Assembly (NCBI GenBank): GCA_009909085.1
Contig: JAAANX010000128.1
Span: 37,103-101,102, forward strand
Length of the DNA: 64,000 nt
Direction of reading: 5' to 3'
Source of the DNA: Cyanobacteria bacterium GSL.Bin1
GTDB taxonomy: Bacteria; Cyanobacteriota; Cyanobacteriia; Cyanobacteriales; Rubidibacteraceae
Shown: piece after piece, positions 9,147 to 17,429 of the stretch
Layout of the letters: the number at the start of each line of letters is the position of its first letter
Numbering within the stretch: position 1 is the stretch's first letter
The notes under the pieces: generated by a model
Databases searched by the model: none
Told to the model about the DNA's origin: nothing
What the model saw: only the letters and a program-made list of their open reading frames with translations
Position numbers and translations under genes: made by a program

Positions 9147-10415
9147 ATGTTGGTTTTAGAGTACAAAATTAGAGCCAAGCAGAAACAGTTGTCTGCCATA
9201 GATGAGGCGATCCGCACCATGCAATTTGTGCGGAACAAGTGCCTTCGCTATTGGGAAGACAACCCTGGCACTAGCAAGTACGATCTAAACAAACTGTGTC
9301 GTTTGCTTTCTCACCAGTTCAGTTGGGCGAATAAGCTCAACTCACAGGCAAGACAAGCAGCAGCCGAAACCGGAGCGAAGGTGAGGACGTGGGCAGCAAT
9401 TAATCGATTCTACAAAAATTGTCGCCATCCTATTCAAGGGAAAAAGGGCTATCCCAAATATCAAAAGAACAACCGCTCAGTGGAATACAAAAATACAGGT
9501 TGGAAGTTAGACCCCAACACCAAAAAACACATCACTTTCACTGATAAGAATGGAATCGGTCGTGTGAAATTAGTCGGCAGTCGAGACATTTGCTTCTACT
9601 CACCTGATCAGATTAAGCGCGTCCGGATTGTTCGTAGAGCAGATGGATACTACTGCCAGTTCTGTATCGACATTGAAGTGAAAGAGGATTTGCAACCAAC
9701 AAAGCGTGTAGTAGGACTTGATCTGGGGTTAGCCCACTTTTTTACGGATAGTAACGGGGAGAAAGTAGAAAACCCCCGATTCCTCAAAAAAGGAGAACAA
9801 GAGCTTAAGCGGTTCCAGCGACAAGTTTCCCGTAAGGAGAAAGGTTCATCTAATCGCAAAAAAGCCAGAAAGCGTTTGGCTAGAAAACACCTGAGCATAA
9901 GTAGGCAGCGTGTTGAACACGCCAAGAGAGTGGCGCGTTGCGTATGTCAGTCTAACGACTTGATTGCCTACGAAGACCGTCGACCCAGCCCGAATTCGAT
10001 TCGGGCTGGAAAGCGACGGCGCATTCCGCGCTTGCAGGTGAGAAATCTAGTGAAAAACCACAATTTGGCAAAGTCGATTAGTGATGTTGCTTGGTATCAA
10101 TTTCGCGTTTGGCTGGAGTATTTCGCTTTCAAGTTTGGCAAAGTAACCGTTGCCGTTCCCCCGCACTACACCTCCCAAGAATGTTCTAATTGTGGGCGGA
10201 TCGTCAAAAAAGGTTTGTCCACACGAACGCATACTTGTCAGTGCGGAGCCAACCTTTGCCGAGATGAAAACGCAGCTATCAACATTCTCAAGAAAGGATT
10301 AAGTACGGCGGGGCACGTCGGAACTCACGCTTGGGGAGAGTTAGCCTCTACGCTGGTAGAATCCGTTCTGTCAGAGCAAGCCGACTCGGTGAACCAAGAA
10401 TCCCACGCGCTTTAG
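9147..10415 (+). CDS. tnpB: TnpB (IS200/IS605 OrfB) RNA-guided nuclease, with insertion
   Basis: This 422-residue TnpB-family protein is the IS-encoded ancestor type of Cas12 nucleases. RuvC elements are visible: D192 in VVGLDLGL, E276 in IAYED, and D373 in LCRDENAA. A zinc ribbon is formed by C346/C349 and C364/C366. An 18-residue segment (278-295, 9978-10031) sits directly after the catalytic YED, where relatives normally continue straight into LQVRNLVKNH. Its DNA is a palindrome, so it looks like a small inserted element that kept the reading frame. Whether the nuclease remains active is unknown. The rest is full length and intact. Confidence 0.85.
   Translation: MLVLEYKIRAKQKQLSAIDEAIRTMQFVRNKCLRYWEDNPGTSKYDLNKLCRLLSHQFSWANKLNSQARQAAAETGAKVRTWAAINRFYKNCRHPIQGKKGYPKYQKNNRSVEYKNTGWKLDPNTKKHITFTDKNGIGRVKLVGSRDICFYSPDQIKRVRIVRRADGYYCQFCIDIEVKEDLQPTKRVVGLDLGLAHFFTDSNGEKVENPRFLKKGEQELKRFQRQVSRKEKGSSNRKKARKRLARKHLSISRQRVEHAKRVARCVCQSNDLIAYEDRRPSPNSIRAGKRRRIPRLQVRNLVKNHNLAKSISDVAWYQFRVWLEYFAFKFGKVTVAVPPHYTSQECSNCGRIVKKGLSTRTHTCQCGANLCRDENAAINILKKGLSTAGHVGTHAWGELASTLVESVLSEQADSVNQESHAL
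9977..10019. repeat. 43-bp palindrome inserted inside tnpB
   Basis: CCAGCCCGAAT (9985-9995) and ATTCGGGCTGG (9999-10009) form an 11-bp perfect stem with a TCG loop. The outer arms CCGTCG (9977-9982) and CGACGG (10014-10019) extend it imperfectly. It occupies most of a 54-bp in-frame segment that interrupts a conserved part of TnpB. Confidence 0.7.
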
Positions 10416-10698
10416 CCGTGGGAGTGTCAAAAGACCAACCGTTGTCCGTTTCAGTTGCCGATTGGATGTCGATATTGGTCATTTTAAACTTGCTCTATTG
10501 TTAGATCTTACGTTGCTAGCTTAACGCGAGACCCAAAGAAGTTCATCCAGCTAATCGAGAATTACGTAAGCAATCGCATCTTTGATCTGACGTTTGTTTG
10601 CAAAATTCCAGAACTCATACTATCGAGGGAAGGGAAACGCCCTCCAAGTTGTTACATTTCTTAATAGAAAGTAACGAGAAGGATTTCAGAGGTCAATT

Positions 10699-10878
10699 AT
10701 GACTGAACAAAACCAACTCAAACAACCTTATGATGAGTTTGCTACTAAGTTCCAGTTTGGGTCCAACCCGAGTGCTGAACTTTGGAATGGTCGCCTTGCT
10801 ATGATTGGTTTTCTATCTGCAATCTTTGTAGAACTGTTCACTGGACAAGGCGTACTTAACTTTCTGGGAATTCTCTAG
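10699..10878 (+). CDS. High-light-inducible protein (HLIP/SCP)
   Basis: This 59-residue one-helix protein of the CAB/ELIP/HLIP superfamily has the chlorophyll-binding signature [13 protein letters not shown] inside a single transmembrane helix. Such small Cab-like proteins bind chlorophyll and carotenoid near photosystem II or chlorophyll synthase. They protect during high light and other stress. The ORF runs from the ATG at 10699 to TAG at 10876-10878 and is followed 37 bases later by a strong terminator, so it is monocistronic. It follows the IS element by about 280 bases. Which paralogue it is cannot be told. Confidence 0.93.
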   Translation: MTEQNQLKQPYDEFATKFQFGSNPSAELWNGRLAMIGFLSAIFVELFTGQGVLNFLGIL

Positions 10879-10915
10879 GCAAAATTTGTTAATCAGGTTG
10901 CCACATAACCTTTAG

Positions 10916-10945
10916 CCCCCATCACTAGATGGGGGTTTTGTTTTT
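10916..10945 (+). terminator. Intrinsic terminator of the HLIP gene
   Basis: CCCCCATC (10916-10923), loop ACTA and GATGGGGG (10928-10935) make a perfect 8-bp stem, followed directly by TTTTGTTTTT. It ends the short HLIP transcript. Confidence 0.9.
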
Positions 10946-10974
10946 CGCTCATTATATTTATTGTCCATTTGAGA

Positions 10975-11454
10975 TTACAAACCGGTTGTAAATTTACGGC
11001 AGCCATCAATATGATAGGTTTTACCCACCTGCTCTCTTGCTAGTGAAGAGAGTCCTAATTGATCATTTTCGACCTGTATATCTTTGATTTCTAATAGACA
11101 TGAGTTATCGTCCAATATTCCTTGTGCAATAGCGACAACTGTGTAGTTATATGCTGTAAAACCATCTCCAATTTGTCGTCCTAATATTTCAGGTGAATCA
11201 ACATAATGGCGATTGCGGAGTAAGACTTTTGCCTTAGCTAGAAAGCGATTAGAGTCAGTTCTTTCCAGCAGGAAACGTTTAAGTTTACCTTCTCTTCTGT
11301 TCCCTTGACAGATAGACAAACAAGCTTTGTTGATTTCTTCGTCTAGTTGGGTTTCATTAATGACTAGATTTGTTATATCTTCACTAATTGCTCTACCTGC
11401 CAGCCCCAGACTTAAGATAGTACTGATGGCTAAGGACGATATTATTTTATTCAT
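10975..11454 (-). CDS. Secreted hypothetical protein
   Basis: This 159-residue protein of unknown function has an N-terminal signal peptide (residues about 1-24, with hydrophobic core SLAISTILSLGLAG). The mature part has four cysteines (in KACLSICQGN, DDNSCLLE and IDGCRK) that could form two disulfides in the periplasm. The centre holds a basic stretch. It does not match a family known to me. Upstream lies a 450-base gap containing a MITE, so it is likely transcribed alone. Confidence 0.6.
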   Translation of the reverse strand: MNKIISSLAISTILSLGLAGRAISEDITNLVINETQLDEEINKACLSICQGNRREGKLKRFLLERTDSNRFLAKAKVLLRNRHYVDSPEILGRQIGDGFTAYNYTVVAIAQGILDDNSCLLEIKDIQVENDQLGLSSLAREQVGKTYHIDGCRKFTTGL

Positions 11455-11762
11455 GGATACAAAACCTCTAAATTCTCTTTAATATTTAGGTAAATAAAAC
11501 TTGAACTACAACACTTTGCTGGCATCATGGTCTAACGACAAGAAGGCTCATTTTTACGTTTAGAGACAAGCCAGTTCATCTATTAATACGTGCGCCAAAT
11601 CGTTAACATGCTATTTTGCCTAAATTCCTTGCGAAATAAAGAACACGCCGTTTGAATAGGCGTTAACTATTTATTGGACTCATTAATAACTCTCAATTCT
11701 ATTGATAAAGTTTTGGCAGGCTTCTCCGTTAATCTATGATTCAGGTATAGAAAATCGTGCAC

Positions 11763-11891
11763 ATATAGCAATCCCAAATCAGTTGTAAATTCCTGCATTT
11801 GATCCCCCCTTTAATTCCCCCCTTATTAAGGGGGGTTAGGGGGGATCGTAATGTTGAGCTAGTTTTTACAAATGAGATCATATTGCTATAT
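11763..11891. repeat. MITE-like palindromic element, copy 1
   Basis: The 129-bp element begins ATATAGCAAT (11763-11772) and ends ATTGCTATAT (11882-11891). Internal complementary segments are TTGTAAA (11783-11789) with TTTACAA (11865-11871), and a G-run/C-run hairpin at 11801-11847. The whole can fold into one long hairpin. There is no coding potential. A relative with similar termini lies at 33301-33405. Confidence 0.7.
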
Positions 11892-11912
11892 TTATAACAA
11901 TAGCAACACGTT

Positions 11913-12647
11913 TCATTTTTGACCCCCTGTCATTTTACCGGGTACGGTGGGAGCTAGCCCTGCCTGATAACGGCGTTCGCCACGAAGATAGAGCCAAGTG
12001 GGCAGTTGCTGGATATAGTTAGGATTGCCCTCAAAGGCAATGTTTTCTTCTTTGACTGCTTGCTCAAGGCTGTCGTATCCCATCACTACATGAGTCAAAG
12101 CACTGAGATCTGCCATGATCAAAACATCAACCTCAAATCCAGGATCTTTTAGGCAGACATCAACCTGCTGATGATTCATCACCATCCAATAACTACGTTG
12201 TTTCTGACGACCCTTGACTAAACCACGGATGTCAAATTGCAATACAATTTGTGTTTCCGGTACTGCTTCAAGATTAATTGTGCGCCGCATTCCCCACATC
12301 AATAATTTGTCATCTAAGTATTCGGCAGAGAGGCGATCGCTGCCCCAGTGCGCTGCCCAGAGTCCCATTTGCTCAATCAGTGGACGTAGCGCTTCCCCCG
12401 CAGGAGTCAGTAAATAGACGGACCCTTGTCCTCTTTCCTTTTCTTGACGACTAAGAACACCCGCCGTTTCCAACTCTTTCAGGCGTTTAATCAGTAACGC
12501 CCGCGACATCAGAGGAACCCCACGACTAATTTCATTAAAGTGGCAACTGCCAGACATCAGTTCTCGCAGAATGAGGGGCGTCCACCGCTCACAGATCACT
12601 TCTGCTGCTCTGGCGATGGGGCAATATTGACCATATCCTTTGCCCAT
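11913..12647 (-). CDS. HxlR-family regulator with C-terminal SCP2-like domain
   Basis: This 244-residue transcriptional regulator starts with an HxlR-type winged helix (residues about 8-105): CPIARAAEVICERWTPLIL begins with the family cysteine, followed by the recognition helix region SRALLIKRLKELE and the wing. Residues about 130-225 resemble the sterol-carrier (SCP2)-type domain attached to some HxlR proteins, suggesting a hydrophobic or acyl ligand. It is divergent from the acyl-CoA dehydrogenase gene with 110 bases between the starts. It therefore probably controls that gene and itself. Confidence 0.82.
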   Translation of the reverse strand: MGKGYGQYCPIARAAEVICERWTPLILRELMSGSCHFNEISRGVPLMSRALLIKRLKELETAGVLSRQEKERGQGSVYLLTPAGEALRPLIEQMGLWAAHWGSDRLSAEYLDDKLLMWGMRRTINLEAVPETQIVLQFDIRGLVKGRQKQRSYWMVMNHQQVDVCLKDPGFEVDVLIMADLSALTHVVMGYDSLEQAVKEENIAFEGNPNYIQQLPTWLYLRGERRYQAGLAPTVPGKMTGGQK

Positions 12648-12757
12648 GGCAAATTTCGATCCTCATTGGTTGGGTTTAGATTTTGATCTTGTATCACGCT
12701 TTCTTGCACAAGAGAATTGAAGTATGACAAGCGCTCACCTTTAAGGAGCTTATTCTC

Positions 12758-13909
12758 ATGTTAGAACCGATTGCCACAACCACAAAACGAACTCATGAAA
12801 ATGACTGGCTTACCCTAGCTCAATCCCTAGGAAAACAATTTATTGACAGTGAGCAAACAGCGGATGCAAGTGATCAATTTGTTGCTGATAATTTTGTCGC
12901 CTTAAAAGAGTCTGGACTATCTGCAGCAGGTATCCCCACTGAATTGGGCGGGGGTGGTGCTAGTTATGCTGAGGTTTGCCAAATTTTGCAAATTTTAGGA
13001 TACTACTGTAGTTCCACTGCACTTGCCTTTTCGATGCATACGCATCAAGTGATGGTCGCAGCTTGGAAGTGGCATCATCAAAATGCCCCTGTAGAAGGAT
13101 TACTGAAGCGGATTGCCCAAGAGCAAATTATTTTACTGAGTAGTGGCGGTTCCGATTGGCTCGATGGATCGGGAACTGCAACTCCCACTGAAGGTGGTTT
13201 CATCATCAACGGGCGTAAAGTTTTTTCGAGTGGTGCTCCTGCGGGTGATTTACTGCTCACCAGCGCTGTAGATGATGATCCAAGTGATGGCGCAACCGTC
13301 CTTCATTTTGCCGTACCCATGAATACCACTGGTGTCTCTATTCAACCCACGTGGCAGGCGATGGGAATGCGAGGAACCGGGTCTCATGATATTCTCCTTT
13401 CTGATGTTTTTATTCCCGAATCAGCAATTACTTTACGCCGTCCAGCTGGCAAGTGGCATCCTGCTTTTCATCTCATTGCGATGGTTGCCCTTCCCATTAT
13501 TTATTCGGTTTATGTTGGAATTGCAGAAGCAGCAAGGGATCTGGCCGTGGAACACGCCCAAAAAAATCGTCATCAAGAACAGGTTTGCTACCAGGTCGGT
13601 GGTTTGGAAAATGAGTTAATGGCAGCTCGACTCGCGATCGAGCACATAATTTCCACTGCTGCTTCTAGTGAGCCCAACTTCGACACAACCAATCAAATTA
13701 TCAGCGGCTGCACCCTGGTTACCAGGGCAATTCTTAATGTGATTGACCTGTCAATGGAAATTGCTGGCGGACGCGCCTTTCACCGACCGTTTGGTTTAGA
13801 AAAACTCTTCCGCGATGCCCAAGGCGTCCGATATCACCCGATGCGAGAACCAGCGCAGCGTAAACTAACGGGTCAACTTGCGCTCAGCGTACCGCACGAT
13901 CAACTTTAG
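12758..13909 (+). CDS. Acyl-CoA dehydrogenase family protein
   Basis: This 383-residue FAD flavoprotein has the acyl-CoA dehydrogenase fold. The N-terminal helical domain contains GIPTELGGGGASYAE. The mid beta-domain runs around the GGSDWLDGSG and FVINGRK-like (FIINGRKVFSS) segments. The C-terminal four-helix domain ends with AGGRAFHRPFGLEKLFRDAQ. Cyanobacteria generally lack full beta-oxidation, so the substrate may be an aromatic or sulfur compound, as in DszC/monooxygenase-type relatives, instead of fatty acyl-CoA. The divergent HxlR-SCP2 regulator and the downstream Rieske oxygenase point to inducible catabolism. The substrate is not predictable. Confidence 0.85.
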   Translation: MLEPIATTTKRTHENDWLTLAQSLGKQFIDSEQTADASDQFVADNFVALKESGLSAAGIPTELGGGGASYAEVCQILQILGYYCSSTALAFSMHTHQVMVAAWKWHHQNAPVEGLLKRIAQEQIILLSSGGSDWLDGSGTATPTEGGFIINGRKVFSSGAPAGDLLLTSAVDDDPSDGATVLHFAVPMNTTGVSIQPTWQAMGMRGTGSHDILLSDVFIPESAITLRRPAGKWHPAFHLIAMVALPIIYSVYVGIAEAARDLAVEHAQKNRHQEQVCYQVGGLENELMAARLAIEHIISTAASSEPNFDTTNQIISGCTLVTRAILNVIDLSMEIAGGRAFHRPFGLEKLFRDAQGVRYHPMREPAQRKLTGQLALSVPHDQL

Positions 13910-13937
13910 ATTGAGCAAGAATCCTGGGGCTAAGTCC

Positions 13938-14081
13938 ATGACCCAACTGTTATTGTTAGCCAACCAATTTCAACATTGCTACAATTCTAGGATGCCTGAA
14001 GCCGTCGAAGAAAGACTCAGGCAAATCTATACTTCCATTATGGAAAGGGGATTGCCATACCACCAATCACTACCCCCATGA
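13938..14081 (+). CDS. Small hypothetical ORF (47 aa) coupled to the Rieske gene
   Basis: This ORF of 47 codons begins at ATG 13938. Its stop TGA overlaps the ATG of the Rieske oxygenase gene in an ATGA arrangement. The peptide is soluble, with an amphipathic middle (EAVEERLRQIYTSIMERG). It lies 28 bases after the acyl-CoA dehydrogenase. No family is recognised. The overlap suggests translational coupling and is the main support that it is translated. Confidence 0.4.
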   Translation: MTQLLLLANQFQHCYNSRMPEAVEERLRQIYTSIMERGLPYHQSLPP

Positions 14082-15121
14082 GAAGGAGAATGAAACCCTC
14101 AGTGCGTGAAGTTGGAATTAACCCGAATCATTGGTATGTTGTCGCCCGTAGTAGCGAAGTTACAACAGACCCATATCCGGTTACCCTGTGGAAACAACCA
14201 ATTGTTCTCTACCGTCAAAGCGATGGACAAGTTTGCGCTTTAGAAGACCGCTGTCCCCATCGTTTTGTCAAACTCAGCAACGGGAAAGTGCAAGGCGATC
14301 GCGTAGAATGTGCTTATCACGGTTGGCAATTTAATGCTGAGGGGAAATGTGTTTCTATTCCTTATCTAAGCGAGAAGCAAAAGTTACCCCCTTGTCAGCT
14401 TCGTCTGTATCCCGTTCAAGAAGGCGATGGTTTTATTTGGATTTTCCTCGGGGATGAAACCCCAACCGTTCCGCGTTTCCAAGTTCCGGAATGGGATCAT
14501 CTCAACTATATTGCAACCGTTTCGGTGATTGAAACGCAAGCCCATTATTCTTATCTCATTGAAAACTTGATGGATATGTATCATGGGCATTTACACGAAG
14601 ATTGGCAAGCCTGGACAGATGCGAAGTTAGAAAATATTGAGGAAGATGAAACTCAAGTTCATGGCTACTATAACGCCCAGAGTTATTACAGAATTGATAA
14701 AATTTGGTCGATTTCACAACTGTTTTTCCCCAGTTTACGGCAATTGCATCCAGAACCGTTAACGGTAAGCTATATCTATCCCCATTGGGTTTCGACGTTG
14801 GGGGAGGATTTCAAAATTTACTGTCTCTTTTCTCCCATTCATGAAACGGCAACTCGTGCCTATCTCATTCACTTTACTTCCCTCAATGCCTTTTGGCGAT
14901 TGCATAAACTGCCAATTTGGTTTCGCCGTGGCTTGAAAAATGCCCTCTTTGGTTCGGCGCAAAAGCTGTTAGATGGCTTAGTGCGTCAAGATGTAACGAT
15001 GATTGAACAAGAACAAGCTGCATTTTTAGAAAATCCAGACCAAAAAGGGTATGAGTTTAACCCCGTTTTGGGGAGTGTGCAACGATTGATTCGTAAGCAA
15101 GCCTCGGAAAATGAAGATTAA
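14078..15121 (+). CDS. Rieske [2Fe-2S] aromatic-ring-hydroxylating oxygenase
   Basis: This 347-residue oxygenase component has an N-terminal Rieske domain. The cluster ligands are C59 and H61 in DRCPHRF, and C78 and H81 in ECAYHGW. The C-terminal domain carries a mononuclear iron site in ENLMDMYHGHLH (H169, H173 with nearby D166). The family includes VanA-type demethylases and the cyanobacterial/plant pheophorbide a and chlorophyllide a oxygenases, so a tetrapyrrole or aromatic substrate is possible. No C-terminal membrane helices are evident. Translation may start at M1 (overlapping the small ORF) or at M5. Its stop overlaps the stop of the surface-protein operon on the other strand by four bases. 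Confidence 0.85.
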   Translation: MRRRMKPSVREVGINPNHWYVVARSSEVTTDPYPVTLWKQPIVLYRQSDGQVCALEDRCPHRFVKLSNGKVQGDRVECAYHGWQFNAEGKCVSIPYLSEKQKLPPCQLRLYPVQEGDGFIWIFLGDETPTVPRFQVPEWDHLNYIATVSVIETQAHYSYLIENLMDMYHGHLHEDWQAWTDAKLENIEEDETQVHGYYNAQSYYRIDKIWSISQLFFPSLRQLHPEPLTVSYIYPHWVSTLGEDFKIYCLFSPIHETATRAYLIHFTSLNAFWRLHKLPIWFRRGLKNALFGSAQKLLDGLVRQDVTMIEQEQAAFLENPDQKGYEFNPVLGSVQRLIRKQASENED

Positions 15122-17427
15122 TCCACTTTGGTGCGAAAGCGAATAAAGCCATAAGACTCGGGTGGGTCGCCTGAGGAAGTAGCAGGAGGTAAAGTTGTTG
15201 GATTCGTTACCACATCAACAACCACTAAACCATTGGTATTATCATCAGCCTCTAAAGATTCAAATGAGCCAGGTTTTTTACACTCACTTGGAGGTGTCCT
15301 GCCAGGATCGAAAAAAGACCCTTCGTCATCGCCATCGAGATTAGTTAGGTACTGATTAGGAGTAAGCGGATTGGGTAAGGGATTGGTTTCTCGAATTAAT
15401 GCTGCAATTCCTAAATTTGTTCCCCCCCCTGGGCTATCAAAGGAATCTCTGATATAAGTTTGATGCTCAGAAATTAAATCGCAGATGGTCACATTTCTCG
15501 CCGCTTGTCCTCCAGAAGAAAGATAGTAGATTGTATATTCAATTTCGTCACCGGGTTCTACTTCCCCACCATCTATTCCTCCAGTTAAATAGGTATTTTT
15601 ATCGGGCCACAAAGAACTGTCATCAGCACTGTCACTATCCCCATCTTCATTAAATTGACTTAAATCATCCCCCCCCTTTGTAGCGGTTTGCCCGTTGATT
15701 GCCGTAATGCGCTTAACCAGTTGTAACTGAGGAGGTAAACAATCTGCTCCCCGGGTAATCCCAGAAGCCGCGTCGGCATCAATATTGATGGCTAAGCCAG
15801 TACCTTGTTGACCGTCAAAGTTGGGAGGATTGGCATTGCCGTTGGGACCGGTCGAACCGGCTAATCCGCCGTCTAACCCTCCAGAGGCAATGGTCACAGC
15901 AGAATTTGTGCTGACAACAACCCCGCCGCCGCCCCCGCCGCCAGGGCCATGAGCCGGATTAAAATTAGACCAACCGCCATCGCCTCCTCTCACATCAACT
16001 GTGATGTTAGATAAATTTGCCGGATCTTGAAGATCAACATAAACAGTACCGCCAGCTCCCCCTCCTCCAGCGCCATCTTGCCCGGCACTTAAGCCTGGCG
16101 CCCCTTGCGCGTGAATGGTTCCGTTCCCAGCAACAGTAGCAGCACGAATAATGATAATGCCACCCCCGGCAGCGCCACTACTGTAAATGCCATTGCCAAC
16201 ATTTTGGTTTTGGTCGGTAATAGCCGTTCCATCTGAGTTTGTTCTTCGATCGGTCGCTTGGCTGCCGTTGTTGGTTGTGCCGGCGCCGCCACCTCCTCCC
16301 ATAAACAATCGTTGACCGCCATTGATAATAGAAGGGTTAAACCCTTTCCCGCCAAAACCGCCGGTTGGATCTTGAGAATTCCAAGCGCGACCGCCGCGGC
16401 CCCCGCCGCCGCCATTACCGCCGCCCCCGCCGCCAGAGTTTTCAGCGTTGTTACTGGGAGTGCCATCAGTACTGCCTCCTCCAGCGTTACCAGGGGCACC
16501 TCGGGCATAACTTCCGTTGGGATAGCCTTCGACACTATTATCGGTAAAGGTTGGCGGGGTTGCAGGGTTGAAAGCGCTGTCTAAATTAAAGGGATCAAAG
16601 TAATTGAGAACATAGCGGGGCGTGCCGGCAATTCCTTCGCCTTTAGATCCGTTGGTTGTTGCTGTTGCGGGAGTGCGATAGTCCGTATCGCTGAAACCGC
16701 TTGCTCCTGACAATTGCCGTCCGGCTCCGCCGCGAAAGCCGGTGCCGCTAGCTTCGAGAACCACACCGCCATTAAGAGTTAACTCTCCAGAAACATCAAT
16801 CACAAATACGCCGCCGGTGGTTCCATTCCAGGGTTCGGGCCCGCCCCCAGATAACGTGGCATTGGTATATTGAGGAACACGGATGATTTGATAGCTGCGA
16901 CGACCGTGGGCAGCGGTTGCCGATTCGTTGCGATAGGTGTAGATCAGCCCCCCATTGGGGCCATTAATCTCAATGGTATTGCCTGAAACATTGGTTACGG
17001 TGACAAATTCATAACGACCGGCATTATTTAAGTTCGTCCAACCGCTAGCCCCTTGTGAAGGTTGGGAGTCGGGAAAAGTAGGAACATCCCCTGGTGTATT
17101 GTCTCCATAAGCGTCAGTATTGGAACTGTTAAAATCGGCATCTTGCATCTGGATAATTAATAGCAAATCGCCCACACTAATATCGGGGGCAGTGGACGGA
17201 AACTTTGAGCCCACAGTGATCGTAGTTGCGCCAGCATTAATGGTTCCAGACACTGAACTGTAGTAAGTGTTCACATTGGCATTGACTGTCCCCTCGCCAT
17301 CTTTTCCCGGAGTAGCACACTGCGTTGGCGTTGCTTGCGCCGATATCTGAGAAAAGTTGCCAGGATAAATCATAAAGGCAATCACAGCTAAGAAGAGGAT
17401 GAGTAGCTTTGATAAAAATTTCATCAC
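15118..17427 (-). CDS. Secreted glycine-rich protein with C-terminal DUF11-like domain
   Basis: This 769-residue protein is exported through an N-terminal signal peptide ending near ISAQA (residue about 32). Residues about 35-220 contain the GAYGD/TNVSGNTIEING-like beta segment. The middle (about 240-530) is extremely rich in glycine, with GGGGG runs and repeated asparagine. The last 200 residues hold a DUF11-type bacterial surface domain (VEPGDEIEYTIYY, followed by ARNVTICDLI). No sortase, SLH or autotransporter anchor is visible. It is the last gene of a six-gene operon, two bases from its upstream neighbour, and probably a passenger or matrix component on the cell surface. The function is not known. 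Confidence 0.75.
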   Translation of the reverse strand: MMKFLSKLLILFLAVIAFMIYPGNFSQISAQATPTQCATPGKDGEGTVNANVNTYYSSVSGTINAGATTITVGSKFPSTAPDISVGDLLLIIQMQDADFNSSNTDAYGDNTPGDVPTFPDSQPSQGASGWTNLNNAGRYEFVTVTNVSGNTIEINGPNGGLIYTYRNESATAAHGRRSYQIIRVPQYTNATLSGGGPEPWNGTTGGVFVIDVSGELTLNGGVVLEASGTGFRGGAGRQLSGASGFSDTDYRTPATATTNGSKGEGIAGTPRYVLNYFDPFNLDSAFNPATPPTFTDNSVEGYPNGSYARGAPGNAGGGSTDGTPSNNAENSGGGGGGNGGGGGRGGRAWNSQDPTGGFGGKGFNPSIINGGQRLFMGGGGGAGTTNNGSQATDRRTNSDGTAITDQNQNVGNGIYSSGAAGGGIIIIRAATVAGNGTIHAQGAPGLSAGQDGAGGGGAGGTVYVDLQDPANLSNITVDVRGGDGGWSNFNPAHGPGGGGGGGVVVSTNSAVTIASGGLDGGLAGSTGPNGNANPPNFDGQQGTGLAINIDADAASGITRGADCLPPQLQLVKRITAINGQTATKGGDDLSQFNEDGDSDSADDSSLWPDKNTYLTGGIDGGEVEPGDEIEYTIYYLSSGGQAARNVTICDLISEHQTYIRDSFDSPGGGTNLGIAALIRETNPLPNPLTPNQYLTNLDGDDEGSFFDPGRTPPSECKKPGSFESLEADDNTNGLVVVDVVTNPTTLPPATSSGDPPESYGFIRFRTKVD

Positions 17428-17429
17428 TT

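Larger units (their letters stand above)
9034..10422 (+). mobile_element. IS200/IS605-family element with TnpB only
   Basis: The element is bounded by two similar imperfect hairpins. The left one is CCAACG-TGCTTCAGC-CGTTGG at 9034-9054 and the right one is CCCACG-CGCTTTAGC-CGTGGG at 10402-10422. Such subterminal hairpins are what TnpA-type transposases of this family recognise. Only tnpB is present, so mobility would need TnpA in trans. The tnpB stop codon (10413-10415) lies within the right hairpin. By analogy with studied TnpB elements, this end may also encode the guide (omega) RNA. Exact cleavage sites cannot be fixed from one copy. Confidence 0.7.

Noticed and set aside
16258..16584. Plus-strand alanine/threonine-rich ORF opposite the glycine-rich surface gene
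   Set aside because: It is a shadow of the G/C-rich repeats coding for glycine on the minus strand; no start signal and no family.
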